64,000 bases of DNA from Periplaneta americana (Eukaryota; Arthropoda; Insecta; Blattodea; Blattidae): NCBI RefSeq assembly GCF_040183065.1, contig NC_091120.1, positions 71,946,708 through 72,010,707 of the forward strand. Direction: 5' to 3'. Positions 47,683 to 59,394 of the stretch are shown piece by piece (within the stretch, counting starts at the first letter, position 1; the number at the start of each line of letters is the position of its first letter). The notes beneath the pieces are model-generated. The model saw nothing but the letters and a program-made list of their open reading frames with translations, was not told the origin of the DNA and did not search any database. Made by a program: the position numbers and the translations under genes.

Positions 47683-47683
47683 G
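47622..47683. repeat. (AAT)n microsatellite at a LINE 3' end
   Basis: Pure array abutting LINE 3'-UTR sequence on its right. Confidence 0.95.
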
Positions 47684-47760
47684 TTCTATTTTCCCTGGCA
47701 GAGTTAAGGCCATCAGGCCTTCTCTTCCACTCAACCAGTATATAGTACATCTGTTTGTAT
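47684..47760 (-). mobile_element. LINE 3'-UTR fragment
   Basis: GCAGAGTTAAGGCCATCAGG followed by CCTTCTCTTCCACTCAACCA is the reverse complement of the 3'-UTR motif (AGAGAAGGCCTGATGGCC) seen at 29830 and 50440. Only the last ~75 bp remain. Confidence 0.65.
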
Positions 47761-47918
47761 AATATTGCTCAATAAATCTATCTATCTATTGCCGTTTATA
47801 ATGAGACATAGGAAAAAGATGGTGTTTAATGAACAAATTAGAAACGGTAAGATGTACGACACTTTCATGATGGAAACACTTTCTTTTTGTAAAAGATTAG
47901 ACGATAGCTTAACTAGAG

Positions 47919-47963
<45 letters not shown>
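47919..47963. repeat. (ATT)n microsatellite
   Basis: Pure 45-bp array. Confidence 0.95.
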
Positions 47964-47965
<2 letters not shown>

Positions 47966-48493
47966 CAATAATAATCTTCGTCATTTTTGACTATACAATA
48001 ACAAACAACCCCGCCATCTCCCTTGTCCTCACCTCATTTCCAATTTGTAATCATGATCGTTTGTCAGTAATCACAGTTTCTTATTTTATAACTATTGTCG
48101 CTGTCATCATTTTCATCATCATCATCATCATAATCATCACATTTCTGCTTCGCTATCACCACTATCGCATGTAGAAGTTAGTAACTGTAACTTCAGCCAT
48201 CATGACTTCGTTTTGACCCATCTCTCAATTTGTGACAACGCCGGCCTTGTCTACCAATTATATTCTATTTTTGATTCATCTCGACTCTTTGTCTCTGGTG
48301 GGGTGTGTACGCACTCACTACCAAACTTAATGTCACCCTTCTAGAAACAAACGATTTTGATTAGACGAGCCATTAAGTAAGAGGGGGATTACGTGAGAAA
48401 GCCTGCAACTCTCGAAGTACCCTACAGTTGGTGCTGACATGTCAAGAACACGCCTGCCTTTCCTCGCAGGGTCGAGTCTTCAGACGTCAATTG
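47964..48493. other. Unannotated stretch
   Basis: Short (ATC)n at 48108-48130. Otherwise nothing recognised. Confidence 0.3.
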
Positions 48494-48726
48494 AAGGGTT
48501 CAGAACCATAGTGGGCCAAGCGCCATTTATTAAAAACGGAAAAAGCTAGGGTCAAAGTTAATGAATACCATAGTTTAATGAAGATTGACATATCATTTAG
48601 TTTTAATACGCATACTTTATAGTACTTGCTATATGTTTCATTGAATTATGGTATTGACTTAATTTTAACCCTTGTTTCTTCCATTTTTAATATATGGCGC
48701 TTGGCCCACTATGGCTCTGAACCCTT
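48494..48726. mobile_element. MITE-like element with ~80-bp TIRs
   Basis: AAGGGTTCAGAACCATAGTG followed by GGCCAAGCGCCAT faces its complement ending CTGAACCCTT. The arms continue through TTAAAAA-GGAA and end near AATACCATA/TATGGTATT. 233 bp with an AT-rich centre. Flanking TSD ambiguous. Confidence 0.75.
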
Positions 48727-49684
48727 AAATTACTCTTATTTCTTAGGTGTGGCATCGCATTCACTTTCCATGCCGGGTTTGTTGGTGAGTGCAAGGAGGG
48801 TATATTCTCAGAATACGCTAATTTTATCTGCCGCTATTCAACTAATTCTCTATTTCATTAATATTATTTTCATCTAGAAAAGCACCGCAATGTAGACCTG
48901 TGATATATACTTACGGACTGTTGAACACTAATGTGTATTAAACAATGCACTTCAACAAGAATTAACTCTGAATGTTTTCAGTCACTGCCCACTCAATTTA
49001 TTACCATAGGTAGGAAGTTCGTACCAAAATAGTAGCTTTCAGTTGAGAGCATCGTGGAGTACAGATATCACCCGCGCCTCGCCTTGCTCTCGCTCGCTGT
49101 AGAGTATAGACGATATGCAGTTCACATAAACAACGCATAGTATTATTCTGTGAAGCTGTGTACAGTCATGAATAGTTTCAAGAATATTGTTAATTTATAT
49201 TAATAGTTTAGATTTCCAACATAATAATATAATGCATGATTCCAAAAAAGTAAACTCATCTGTTATATAATTATGCAAAGAGGAGTGTGTAACATGTTTA
49301 TATTTTCCCGGATTATTCTTCGTTAAATGTTGGTTGAAAGAGAATTTTATTTACCAACTGTCAATACTGTCTTATTTTGCCGGTTTGTTGATGAACATTA
49401 TAAGAACTATTTCATTTTTTGCGAATGAATACATGTGTATTTGTAAGAATTTCTAAGCTGAACTTATGTAGAATTTCGAAGGCCATCAAAAGTTTCATTG
49501 TTATAGCATACATACCGTATTTAAATATGAATAAAATGAAAATAGGTTTACAATATTTAATTTAATTTAAATTTGGCATGTCATTTTTTAGAAAAAATAT
49601 AAAACCTGTGAGGTAAATTTTATAGTTTATAGAGTTTTCCTGTAAATTGCATTAGCAAAAATTACAAAATGACACTAATCATTG
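48727..49684. other. Unannotated stretch
   Basis: AT-rich; nothing recognised. Confidence 0.3.
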
Positions 49685-50026
49685 TAGAGAAATCCGCCGT
49701 TACAGCTATGTGGATAGCGCGTACGTTTCCCGACCAACCGGTGGGAGGTTCGATTCCCGGCATGGACAATGGAAGAAATTTATCTTCCGCCCATGGGACT
49801 GGGTGTTTGTTCTTGTTTTATGACTGTTCTGTGATATCTCTGCGGTGGCCCTGTGCCATGCTAATCCCGTGACCATGAGGTCCGCACTTGAGAGATGTCT
49901 AGTGTGTGATTCAGGGGTTGTCCCTCCCCTACTCGCAGTGGCGTGTAAAGCGGTGGGTTCCAAGAGCCACGCATGTCCTGTCACGTAATGCGGGAACAGA
50001 ATTTCGTTTCCACACAAACACATCTC
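49685..50026 (+). mobile_element. tRNA-derived SINE, third family
   Basis: The head resembles a tRNA with B-box GGTTCGATTCC (49748-49758) inside GTGGGAGGTTCGATTCCCGG. The A-box region ATAGCGCGTACG is degenerate. A GC-balanced body of ~250 bp runs to AACAGAATTTCGTTTCC. A minus-strand 105-codon frame is spurious. Ends and TSD were not resolved. Confidence 0.6.
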
Positions 50027-50404
50027 TTATGGACAATACGTTGTGATGATTTCTAATATGTCACTCCGCTGCGCACACCCGATCTGCACAAGTTTGCGTC
50101 ACGATTCGCTTGAATAACCGGCAACTGTTCCGGCATCTGACAGCGGGATTGTTACAAAAATGGCATCATAGTTCAGCAAGGATATGGGTGAAAAATTGAT
50201 AGATTTAGTACAGAATCATCCCATATTATAGAATTTATCAAATAACAATTATAAAAACAGCACAGTAAAAGAGAATGTGGCAGATGATTGCCAACAGGTT
50301 GGGAAAAACTAGCAAGTTTACTGTAACTTAATAAATAGTTTATTACGTATTTTAGATAGGTTATCCTGGCTGTTTAATTTAGTACAAAATTAAAAATAGG
50401 CCTA
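50027..50404. other. Unannotated stretch
   Basis: Nothing recognised. Confidence 0.3.
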
Positions 50405-51000
50405 TATATATATTTATTCTGGTGTAATTAAGACCATCAGGCTTTCTCTTCCACACCACCAGAAATACAATTACAATAACAGAAATAAAAAGGAAAACAA
50501 AAAAAAAAACACTATAAACAAAGTAAAGTCACACAAAAATATACACAGGTTGCAGTCATACAAACTTTAAGTATAATTAATTGTATTCTAACTAATTAAC
50601 TAACATAAACAAGAAAATTGCGATTTTAATCTAGAGTAAAAAACACAAATCAACACTTCTAGCAATACCTAAAATGCATTAAATAAGACAAAATTTTCCA
50701 ATTTAATTTTGAATTGTGATAAAGTCCGGCAGTCCCTGACGTCATTAGGTAACGAATTCCAGAGACGAGGTATTTCTACAGTGTAGGAGGATGAGTATAA
50801 AGACGTTCTATGATGAGGGATAGAAAGAAGTGCTTGATGCCGGTTTCGAAGAGTTGTAAGAAATTGAAAGCGCGATAAGAGATAATTCGGAGTAGAAGTA
50901 TGCATGATTCTAAATAGAAGAGACAGTGAGTGTATATATTTCCTCATGTAGTGAGAAATAGTGATGATTAATTTAAAATAAAATATTAACCTCAATTTTA
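50405..51000 (-). mobile_element. LINE 3' end: RT C-terminus and 3' UTR
   Basis: The minus-strand frame 50995-50669 (108 aa) reads TLRNRHQALLSIPHHRTSLY, then SYTVEIPRLWNSLPNDVRDC and RTLSQFKIKLENFVLF, the C-terminal tail of a Jockey/CR1-like RT. The 3' UTR follows to 50405 with the GAAGAGAAAGCCTGATGGTC motif. Same family as 29476-29880. Confidence 0.8.
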
Positions 51001-51095
51001 CCTCTGATTGAGGTTCTAGGTCATATGTATATCTATTATCAGGCAGTACATCTCACTTGGCGATATGTGTCAGAGGAAGAACAATTGTTTGTTTG

Positions 51096-51470
51096 CATCT
51101 GAAGTCTGATTAATGGAATATGTAGCTAATCGGCGATGTATGAATTGGAGGAGGAAAGGAACTGGCCACTCTACTCCATTATCTCCTGGCCTAGTTGCCT
51201 CATGAGTGATGCCTTATTGGTGTTACTTATGATATTCAAACCTGTCTTTGGACAATTGACTAAACAGAAAAAAGAAACCTCAATTTATACATCTGAAGTC
51301 TGATTAGTTTAATATGTAGGCGTAACTAGTCAGCGATGTATGCAAAGGAGGGGGAAAGAAACTGGCCACCCTACCCCATTATCCCCTGATCTAGTTTCCT
51401 CATGAGTGATGTCTTGTTGGTGTCACTTGTGGGATCCAGACCTGTCTTCGGACAGTTGACTAAACAACAA
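51096..51470. repeat. Two head-to-tail copies of a ~190-bp repeat
   Basis: Copy 1 is at 51096-51270 and copy 2 at 51290-51470. Both start CATCTGAAGTCTGATTA, contain ACTGGCCAC-CTAC-CCATTATC and CTCATGAGTGATG-CTT-TTGG, and end TTGACTAAACA. Diverged by roughly 15-20% by eye. Possibly an unclassified SINE or satellite monomer. Confidence 0.75.
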
Positions 51471-52090
51471 CCTCAGTTTGAATTTGTGTCACAATGTTTC
51501 TTCATTAGTTTTTGTATTTAACCAACTATCCGATACCTTTTATGCGAGATTATTTAATGGCAACTCAATCTCTTAATTTTTACAAGTTTATTTTGACATA
51601 ATTAACATAAACATATGAAGAGTTCGCGGGAAAAACGATGAATGCCACATTTCTGTTAAGAATTAGATAATGATCTAATTGAGTCTATAACTGCAAGATG
51701 TAGTGCTGTTTCTATAGAAAATAAAGGAAAGGATTACTGTATTCGTGGTGATAATTCTCCTTTTTACCATTTTTCATAAGAACAACATTAAATTTCGAAG
51801 TGATCCATTGAATTAGATAATGACATCAACCTTAGATAAGATAATAACTGCCTCTCATTGGAGGTAGCCCTGAAGGACTCAGTATAATCTCCTACATGAA
51901 TTTTACAATATTAAATGTTTACATAAATTTTGTATAAAGAAAATTAAAACAAACATATATGAATATAAACTGTGACATTCATCGTTTTTCCCTCAAAATC
52001 TTCATATTTCTTATACACAATATAATTTAGTACTTATCGCTGCTATTTTTACAAAAACAAGATTAAAAATAATAAGTTACTATAATTTAT
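51471..52090. other. Unannotated stretch
   Basis: AT-rich; nothing recognised. Confidence 0.3.
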
Positions 52091-52156
52091 AATAATAATA
52101 GTAATAATAATAATAATAATAATAACAATAATAATAATAATAATAATATAATAATG
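52091..52156. repeat. Imperfect (AAT)n microsatellite
   Basis: AAT array with occasional interruptions. Confidence 0.9.
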
Positions 52157-52445
52157 ATTCATTTATTTTAGTTGGAAGAGTTACGGTCGTAAGGTTAATA
52201 AGTTAATAATACATACATAATGATTGATTTATTTTAGTTGGAAGAGTTAAGGCTGGTTCACAATAAACCGGGAACGAAAACGACAACCGTGAGTATTCAC
52301 AATTAACTATTGTGAATGCTCACATTTAAATACATTTATTTTAACATTATTTCCGTTCTCGTTCTCGTTGTCGTTTCCGTTCCCAGTTTATTGTGAACCA
52401 ACCTTTACGGTCGTAAGGTCTTTTCTTCTACTCAACAAGCAAAAA
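52157..52445 (-). mobile_element. LINE 3'-UTR remnants, partly duplicated
   Basis: ATTTATTTTAGTTGGAAGAG-TTA-CGGTCGTAAGG occurs at 52161-52195 and again from 52228, the second interrupted by the MITE at 52250-52404. It ends GGTCTTTTCTTCTACTCAAC, a LINE 3'-UTR-like motif in reverse orientation. Confidence 0.5.
52250..52404. mobile_element. Harbinger-like MITE, 155 bp, with TTA TSD and local empty site
   Basis: TIRs of 38 bp (35 matching): AGGCTGGTTCACAATAAACC... at the left, mirrored by ...AGTTTATTGTGAACCAACCT at the right. TTA lies at 52247-52249 and 52405-52407. The nearby duplicate GAAGAG-TTA-CGGTCGTAAGG (about 52175-52195) is the uninterrupted target. An internal hairpin (GTGAGTATTCACAA/TTGTGAATGCTCAC, 52289-52323) is also present. 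A 3-bp TWA duplication is typical of PIF/Harbinger. Confidence 0.85.
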
Positions 52446-53115
52446 GTATACATAATTTAACAGATAATAAGGATAAAGCATAGGGTAATGAAGGTAACAA
52501 AATGGGTAATGCATTTAGGCTACACATATTATTTCCTCGATATCTGTCTTATGTTCTAACAAACAAATAACTGCTAGATACACGTCGGCTATCTGGACTC
52601 TGAAACGAAGCAATGACACGCTGTTATAAACATCAGTCGACGCTGTATACCGCAAGTCAACAGAATTTCATGCACGGTGCATCGGATCCGTGGTTCTTGG
52701 AAACCACCGCTTTACAGAGAATGAGAAGATTAAACCGACTAAAGAAAGAGAGAAAGTTTGATAGTGTAGGTAAAACTCCCGTTGTAAAGTTTCCAACCAA
52801 ATTCACCTACTGTTTTAATGACTTTTAGCTTACAAGTCTTCCCCAGCAATTATTTCACATCTTATCTTATCGCTGTGTATAAACTGACAGTGTTATTTTT
52901 CCAATATTGTAAATCTTAGTTTCGGTCTGTTTTTGTTTCGCGTCAGAGCAGTACGCAAATGGGATTGAACAGTATACTAATCAGCATTAATGTTTAATAT
53001 CAATATTTGCCATGATTACAAAGCGTTACTGCAGCTACAACTGTAGATACCGTGTTTGTAAACATGTAATTAATTATATCTGACATGTTAAATTTATAAC
53101 TCTAATATAACTATG
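52446..53115. other. Unannotated stretch
   Basis: Nothing recognised. Confidence 0.3.
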
Positions 53116-53123
53116 GGTGAAAT

Positions 53124-53370
53124 CAGTGCTTTTTTTTGCCGGAACGCGCCGGAACACCTTTTTGTCATATTTTTCATCATGAAGTCCAAAATTTGTTAAT
53201 AATTATGTTTTAACATGAATTCCGTTTAGGCCTTTAAAGTCTTAGAATTGGAAGAAAAGGAGGTTAAAAACGACAACATTTCCGTGCACTGAACATTAAT
53301 CATCTTCCCGTCCGCTATTGTATATTCTACACAAAGTTCTACCACCTTTTTCTCCAGAAGAAAAGCACTG
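53124..53370. mobile_element. hAT-like element, 247 bp, perfect 8-bp TSD
   Basis: Begins CAGTGCTTTTTTTTGCCGG and ends AGAAAAGCACTG. GGTGAAAT flanks both sides (53116-53123 and 53371-53378) perfectly. CAGTGCTTTT/AAAAGCACTG TIRs and the 8-bp TSD fit hAT. Non-coding. Confidence 0.85.
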
Positions 53371-53398
53371 GGTGAAATATAGTTCCGTATATTTGAGT

Positions 53399-53497
53399 AC
53401 GAGTATTCTTCTTCTTCTTCATCTTCATAGGTGCGACAGCCCGCTTCAGACCATGACCGCCTTCACCACAATCTTCCACTGGTCCCTATCTTTTGCT
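53399..53497 (-). mobile_element. LINE C-terminal scrap
   Basis: The minus strand reads DRDQWKIVVKAVMV-stop-SGLSHL, like the last residues of endonuclease-RT LINE ORFs. Very short. Confidence 0.4.
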
Positions 53498-53637
53498 TTA
53501 GTATTCTGTAATAATAACAATAAATTCTGGTATTGTGAGAAGAGGAAAAAATGGTTGCTAACCATGAATTGCGGTCACTAAAACATTTATTCCCCTCAGA
53601 AATTAAAAAGTAGTGGCATCACGTCTGGTATGTCTTG

Positions 53638-53699
53638 AGTGAGTGAGTGAGTGAGTGAGTGAGTGAGACGTAGGGAGAGAGAGGGAGAGGGAGAAGAGG
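53638..53699. repeat. (GTGA)n and GA-rich tract
   Basis: Seven to eight GTGA units followed by a purine-rich AGGGAGAGAGAGGGAG tract. Confidence 0.9.
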
Positions 53700-53726
53700 G
53701 AGTGTTAGGACTTTTATACTACCTAT

Positions 53727-54126
53727 ACTTGTTTTTTTTTTTTAAAGATGGGACATGAGAAGAGCGTTGCGATCGGAGAAAACATCTGAATGTCGCATAG
53801 CTTGGTAGGCCTGTTGCTATGGTAACAACGGTTGAGTTGCCAAACTTCCGTTCCCACATGGCGAGTGCTTAATAGCTTTCTTGGCGACATTTATTGTGCA
53901 AACAATGTTAGCATTGGTACGTTTCAGCTTTCATTCTCTGTCGATTTTTGTATTGTTTTCTTACCTTCGTGTCAATTGTCAATGAATGTTTTAACGTCAG
54001 CCATCTTAACGTCAGTTGCTAGCTTCCATCAGCTGGCAGCGTGATAGTCCATATTGGCAACATAGTACTGTAGTTCCAACTTCGGCCGCTTAACTGTCAT
54101 GTCCCATCTTAAAAAAAAAAACAAGT
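53727..54126. mobile_element. Inverted-repeat element, ~400 bp
   Basis: ACTTG-T(n)-AAAGATGGGACATGA at the left mirrors TCATGTCCCATCTT-A(n)-CAAGT at the right; the arms are about 30 bp including homopolymers. The interior is non-repetitive. Superfamily not determined. Confidence 0.6.
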
Positions 54127-54499
54127 GTAGTAGCTGTATTGGTCAAAGTCCAGAAGTTTCTCAGGGCTGGATAATAATAACATTGTTGAGTCTGTCTTTG
54201 ATCAACAAATCAATGTCCATATCAGAATGACAATAAGACTTTGCTCATTCATAGTACTTACTTCATGGCTGATGAAGATTGGTAATATTTTGTAATCATG
54301 GTGTAAGGAAGCTTACGCCGAAAATGTCTTCCCGAATACCAACTTTGTTCATCAATTCCATTTGGACTAATTCTCTTTAGTGGTCTTGTATTTGCCATGC
54401 TTGCTACTGGCTCCGATATTCGAGTATTGAAAACCTGCAGAGAGAGCGAGAGCGAGAAAAAACTTAATACTCACGGAATTTCATGAGTATAGTACTCGT
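54127..54499. other. Unannotated stretch
   Basis: Nothing recognised. Confidence 0.3.
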
Positions 54500-54860
54500 C
54501 AAACTTAGACGACAACAGCTCAGAAGAAGGAAGTCAAAGGAGTCACATCAACATGCTCTTGATGTTTATGTTATGCAGTTGGCCACGTTCGGTATCTGAA
54601 TTGCTTCATAATAGCGTTGCCAAACATAGACGGCCTCAGCCCGAATAGAAAAGTCAGCCTATCTTGCCGCAAGAGATAACTACTAACTTCTCTGTTTAAA
54701 AAAAAAAAAACGTCGTACTTGCCTCAGCCCAGTGGCTGGGTTAATTCAGAGTCATAATGTGACAACGCTGCATAACTAACAGGCATGCACCGTATGATTT
54801 ATTATGTATTGGGTAAGGCATGAGTCAACAGAGTGGTGTGAGTGAGGTCGTCTAAGTTTG
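54500..54860. mobile_element. Possible MITE with 14-bp TIRs
   Basis: CAAACTTAGACGAC (54500-54513) is exactly mirrored by GTCGTCTAAGTTTG (54847-54860). An A12 run lies inside at about 54699-54711. No clear TSD. Could also be chance plus a shared motif. Confidence 0.4.
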
Positions 54861-55053
54861 GTGAGAACAATAAAGCATAATTGCAATTAAAATTGAATGA
54901 ATTGCGTTGGAAAAAAACCACAGACGCGTCAAACATATTTAGGAAGGAATATTTTAATGCAAACAATTTTTTTGGGACTATTTTTGTGCGAGTTAGACGT
55001 CATGGGGATCATTTTTAAACGACACCCTGTAATTTTTTTAATATCATCTGAAA

Positions 55054-55311
55054 GCCATCGTCGTAGCTCAGTCGGCTGAGGCGCTTGCCTGCCGATCCGC
55101 AGTTGCGCTCGAGCGTGGGTTCGATTTCCGCCTGGGAAGATTTTTGGTTGGATTTTTCCCAGGTTTTACCCAACCGTAAGGCAAATATCAGGTAATCTAT
55201 GGCGAATCCTTGGCCTCATCTCGCCAAATACCATCTCGCTATCACCAATTCCATCGACGCTAAATAACTTAGTCGATACAGCATCGTTAAATAATCAACT
55301 TTAAAAGGTAC
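55054..55311 (+). mobile_element. tRNA-derived SINE, TAGCTCAGTCGG family, full length with TSD
   Basis: Starts GCCATCGTCGTAGCTCAGTC. A-box TAGCTCAGTCGG and B-box GGTTCGATTTCC are visible. The body runs through GGTTTTACCCAACCGTAAGG to TTAAATAATCAAC and a short A-rich end. CATCTGAAA flanks it at 55045-55053 and 55312-55320. Confidence 0.9.
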
Positions 55312-55401
55312 CATCTGAAAAAGCATATTTTATATAATATTTGACCAATAAAACGGTACCAAAGGATGTCTTTCAACCAATCATGGCTGCTTATCACACA
55401 A

Positions 55402-55490
55402 TTTTATCGCTTCCCTAGCATTTGTTTAATTTTATCGCTTCCCTAGCATTTGTTTGTTTTTATCATTACCCTAATATTTGTTTCATTTTT
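55402..55490. repeat. Short tandem repeat, ~29 bp, three copies
   Basis: TTTTATCGCTTCCCTAGCAT-TTGTTT repeats at about 55402, 55431 and 55460 (third copy diverged). A related copy reappears at about 55713. Confidence 0.7.
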
Positions 55491-55965
55491 TTCCAACATT
55501 TCAAACTGCAAATTCTTTACGGTACTATAAAACATGCTTTGCGATCGTCATTTGTTTCCCGCATAGATAGTCGACTGAAAATGGCGGCTCCGTTCAAACA
55601 TTTTGGTGAAGGTAACATTAGTGAAACAGAATTTTAGCAAGTCAATTATTAATATCTATTTTACTGTATTAGAGTACTTTATTTCTTCTAATCTTTATAT
55701 ACTTTCTCCTGTTTTTATCACCTTCCTACCATTTGTTTCTTTGTTTGCCAACATTTCAAACTGAAAATTCTTTACGGTAATATAAAACATGCTTTGCGAT
55801 TGTGATTTGTTTACAGCAAAGACAGTTAATTGAAAATGGCGGCTCCGTTCAAACGTTTTGGTGAAGCTAACATTAGTGAAACAGAATTTCAGCAAGTCAA
55901 TTATTTTATTGTATTAGAGTAGTTCATTTCTTCTAATCTTTATATATAGTACTTTCTTCTAATCG
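55490..55965 (+). repeat. Direct duplication of ~255 bp with a conserved mini-frame
   Basis: Two copies, about 55490-55700 and 55745-55965, share CAACATTTCAAACTG, AATTCTTTACGGTA, AACATGCTTTGCGAT and AAAATGGCGGCTCCGTTCAA. In each, the ATG opens MAAPFK(H/R)FGE(G/A)NISETEF. Copy 1 then stops; copy 2 continues QQVNYFIVLE before stopping. The strong start context and conservation suggest both derive from the 5' end of a coding unit, either an element or a retrocopied exon. I do not recognise the protein. Confidence 0.7.
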
Positions 55966-55975
55966 TATAATAATC

Positions 55976-57215
55976 AATTAAATCCCACTCGAGTTTTGAT
56001 TTTCTCTAGATAAATCAAAACCTCTAGTGAGATTACTGTTGATAAATTTTGTTAGTCCCTGTATTATGGACGCAGTTTTATTCATGAAATAAACATAAAA
56101 CATGACGTTTTTAACAGAAAATGAGAGAAGGTAGGATTTGGTGACAGAAGAGGTACGCACACACTTTTTTAAAGATACTCGTCCAGTCGGCCATCTAGTT
56201 CTCTAGCCTATCAACTGTGAATAAAATAAAAACGAAATTCAGAGGACATGGACATGTCTGAGACATAATAAGATAATTTTCTGTTAAAACATGTTATGTT
56301 GATTTCATCAATAACAAGCTATATCAACAATAAAATTACTACCATAGTAACCATAACTTACTATAATGTATAATTATGTATAAAACAAATGAAATATTAC
56401 ATAAATATATGCACTTTCAAATTATATTAAAAACTAAGTTATATGGTGTCATTTAAAATGTTCTCGATGACATCATAACTCGTACAATAGTTTTGTTTTC
56501 ATAAAAATATTCTTTTATAAATGTAAGGTTTGAGGTGTCTGAGCTTTTTCTCCAAAATTCTCTCATTCAGTTTTAATTGCAGTCATGCTTTGCTTTTGAA
56601 AAACCATGTAGTTACATTCAGAGAGGAATTAAAGTTCTGGGTCTCGTGACACAAATTTTCGGCACGTAAAAGAACACTACCCCAGAATGAGAGGGCTTCA
56701 AGGCAAAATTAACCGATCATCTCACTCTTACCACAAAATTAAATTCTGGAGATATCACAATGGATCCATAATGGATGAGCAAAAAACGGCAGATTATTAA
56801 AACTTAATTATATGTTTTATATTTTTTGTGGGATTTGGATTATTATTCATATCTTTAATAAGTATTTTATTTATTCTAATTTTTTCGTACAATTTTCTCA
56901 CTCTCCCCCTGTAAACAATCCATCCATCATCCACCCACCTATCCACGTGGACTGATGAGCATTTAAACTCAGGAGTTTTTACCGTGGAAAGCACATACAG
57001 TTGGTCTATTATTCGTCAGTGTGCTGCTCGTATCAGATAAGTGATGCGTTGTGCAACTACACTAAAGTAGGGTAAAGAAATGACGAAATGGTAAATATTT
57101 ATTATCTAAACAAATTTATCTTAGATCACAAGAAGTATTTCTTCTTATAACTTTGGTAGTTTTATTTTAGTCAATGTAATTTATTGTGAACTGGAGGGAA
57201 ATATAGAATGTAATA
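55976..57215. other. Unannotated stretch
   Basis: AT-rich; no repeats or domains recognised. Confidence 0.3.
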
Positions 57216-57216
57216 C

Positions 57217-57521
<305 letters not shown>

Positions 57522-58100
57522 TAGATTTATTCGTTCCATAATATTCTTACATTTGCTTTATAGCATAGAATAAAGAACATGTCCCAATTCTTACGTTTAA
57601 ATATAAATGCAATACATATAAAATGCAAATATGAAATATGTACAGAATTAATACTTTAATATCAATAATACTTTATACAATGTAATATGTTTACCATTTA
57701 ATAGTATTAAAATATTTACACAGTACTGTGAAATGTCAAGAATTCATCTACAGAATAGAAAGTGTGAGATATTAAGTAATTTTTTAGTTTTACCTTAAAT
57801 AATGCAGGGTTCTGGCTATGATTCTTAAAGTCTTCAGGAAGACTATTGAACATTTTATCGTCATGTAACGTACTCCCCTTTGATAGCGTGATAAATTTTT
57901 TAATGATGGCGTATGAAAATTATTCTTTCTGCGTGTATTTATACTATGTATGGCTGAATTATTTGGAAAATGTTCTTTATTACATAAGAGGAAATTTATT
58001 ATAGAGTATATGTATTGATTTGTTAAGGTTAGAATCTCTAATTTTTTTAAAAATAATCTACATGATTCTCTAGCCTTTGCTAGAGATCTTTCGAAGAGAC
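57522..58100 (-). mobile_element. LINE 3' end: RT C-terminus and 3' UTR
   Basis: The minus strand reads KARESCRLFLKKLEILTLTN, then QYIYSIINFLLCNKEHFPNN, AIHSINTRRKNNFHTPSLKN and YQRGVRYMTIK, a typical LINE RT C-terminal tail ending in broken frame. The AT-rich 3' UTR runs to AACGAATAAATCTA and into (TCTG)/(TCTA) repeats. Confidence 0.75.
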
Positions 58101-58625
58101 GTTTAAAAGATATGTTACTGAAGAAGAAAATAATTATTGCCAATACAATAGGTAAGGATGGTGATTAGTGGTGTGTTGTTGAGGAAGGTTGACAGTGTCT
58201 AACCATAATTTAATGCAGAAGGTTAAAAAAAAGGAGTAAAACTGTTTCATCTATCATATATCTCATAAAAAATATATATCATATTTTACCTTAGAAGTAC
58301 ATTACTGTTGAAACACTGTCAGCTGTTCTGGTCGTAAAATGTCAAATGCTTTCGTGTTGTGCCATAAAAAGATATAAATTATTGTCATAAGATACTGTCT
58401 AGCTAGCCAGAGTGTCTATACATCAGGAAGAGTGCATTTCTGCAGTTTTGAAGCGCAGAAGCATGTGCATGAGAATCTTTCCGCACACTTCCCTGGAATA
58501 TTTTTGTCATAGTAGACATACCTGTTTAGTGATAGTCGGGTCGTATTTGTAAAGTTTTTATGTTGTGTGAACATTTTATTTTTCATCCATTGGCTATTGT
58601 ATTTACATCAATTATGTTAGTACGA
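58101..58625. other. Unannotated stretch
   Basis: Nothing recognised. Confidence 0.3.
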
Positions 58626-59310
58626 ATTATGTCTCGTGACCAGAGTATTGTACGAAATGGAAATAAAAAATCCTTCGAAGAGGTGAAAATTTTTAAATAT
58701 CTTGGAGCAACAATAACAAATCTAAATGACACTCGGAAGGAAATTAAACGCAGAATAAATATGCGAAATGCCTGTTATTATTCGGTTGAGAAGCTTTTGT
58801 CACCTAGTCTGCTGTCAAAAACTCTGAAAGTTAGAATTTATAAAACAGTTATACTATCGGTTGTTCTGTATGGTTATGGAACTTGGACTCTCACTTTGAG
58901 AGAGGAACAGAGGTTAATGGTGTTTGAGAATAAGATTCTTAGGAAAATATTTGGGGCTAAAAGGGATGAAGTTACAAGAGAATGGAGAAAGTTACACAAC
59001 GCAGAACTGCATGCATTGTATTCTTCACCTGACATAATTACGAACATTAAATCCAGACGTTTGAGATGGGCAGGGCATGTAGCTCGTATGGGCGAATCCA
59101 GAAATGCATGTAGTGTGTTAGTTGAGAGGCCGGAGGGAAAAAGACCTTTGGGGACGCCGAGACTTAGATGGGAGAATAATATTAAAATGGATTTGAGGGA
59201 GGTGGGAAATGATGATAGAGACTGAATTAATCTTGCACAGGATAGGGACCGATGGCGGGCTTATATGAGAGCGGCAATGAATCTGCGGGTTCCTTAAACG
59301 CTATTTGTGT
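58626..59310 (+). mobile_element. LINE 3' end, GHVARMG family
   Basis: Frame 58560-59225 contains EEVKIFKYLGATITNLNDTR, CYYSVEKLLSPSLLSKTLKV, TWTLTLREEQRLMVF, RKIFGAKRDEVTREWRKLHN, RRLRWAGHVARMGESRNA and RWENNIKMDLREVG; a premature stop replaces W in DRDW. The 3' UTR carries the DRWRAYMRAAMNLRVP remnant. 5'-truncated, no catalytic box. Confidence 0.85.
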
Positions 59311-59324
59311 TGTTGTTGTTGTTG

Positions 59325-59373
<49 letters not shown>

Positions 59374-59392
59374 CATCATCATCATTATTACA
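59325..59392. repeat. (TTA)n/(TCA)n microsatellite between two LINE tails
   Basis: Trinucleotide array filling the gap between opposing LINE 3' ends. Confidence 0.95.
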
Positions 59393-59394
59393 TA

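Noticed and set aside
20153..55311. True tRNA genes at the GGTTCGATTCC sites
   Set aside because: The boxes sit in tRNA-like heads followed by shared ~200-bp bodies in several copies, so they are SINEs; no complete cloverleaf was confirmed.
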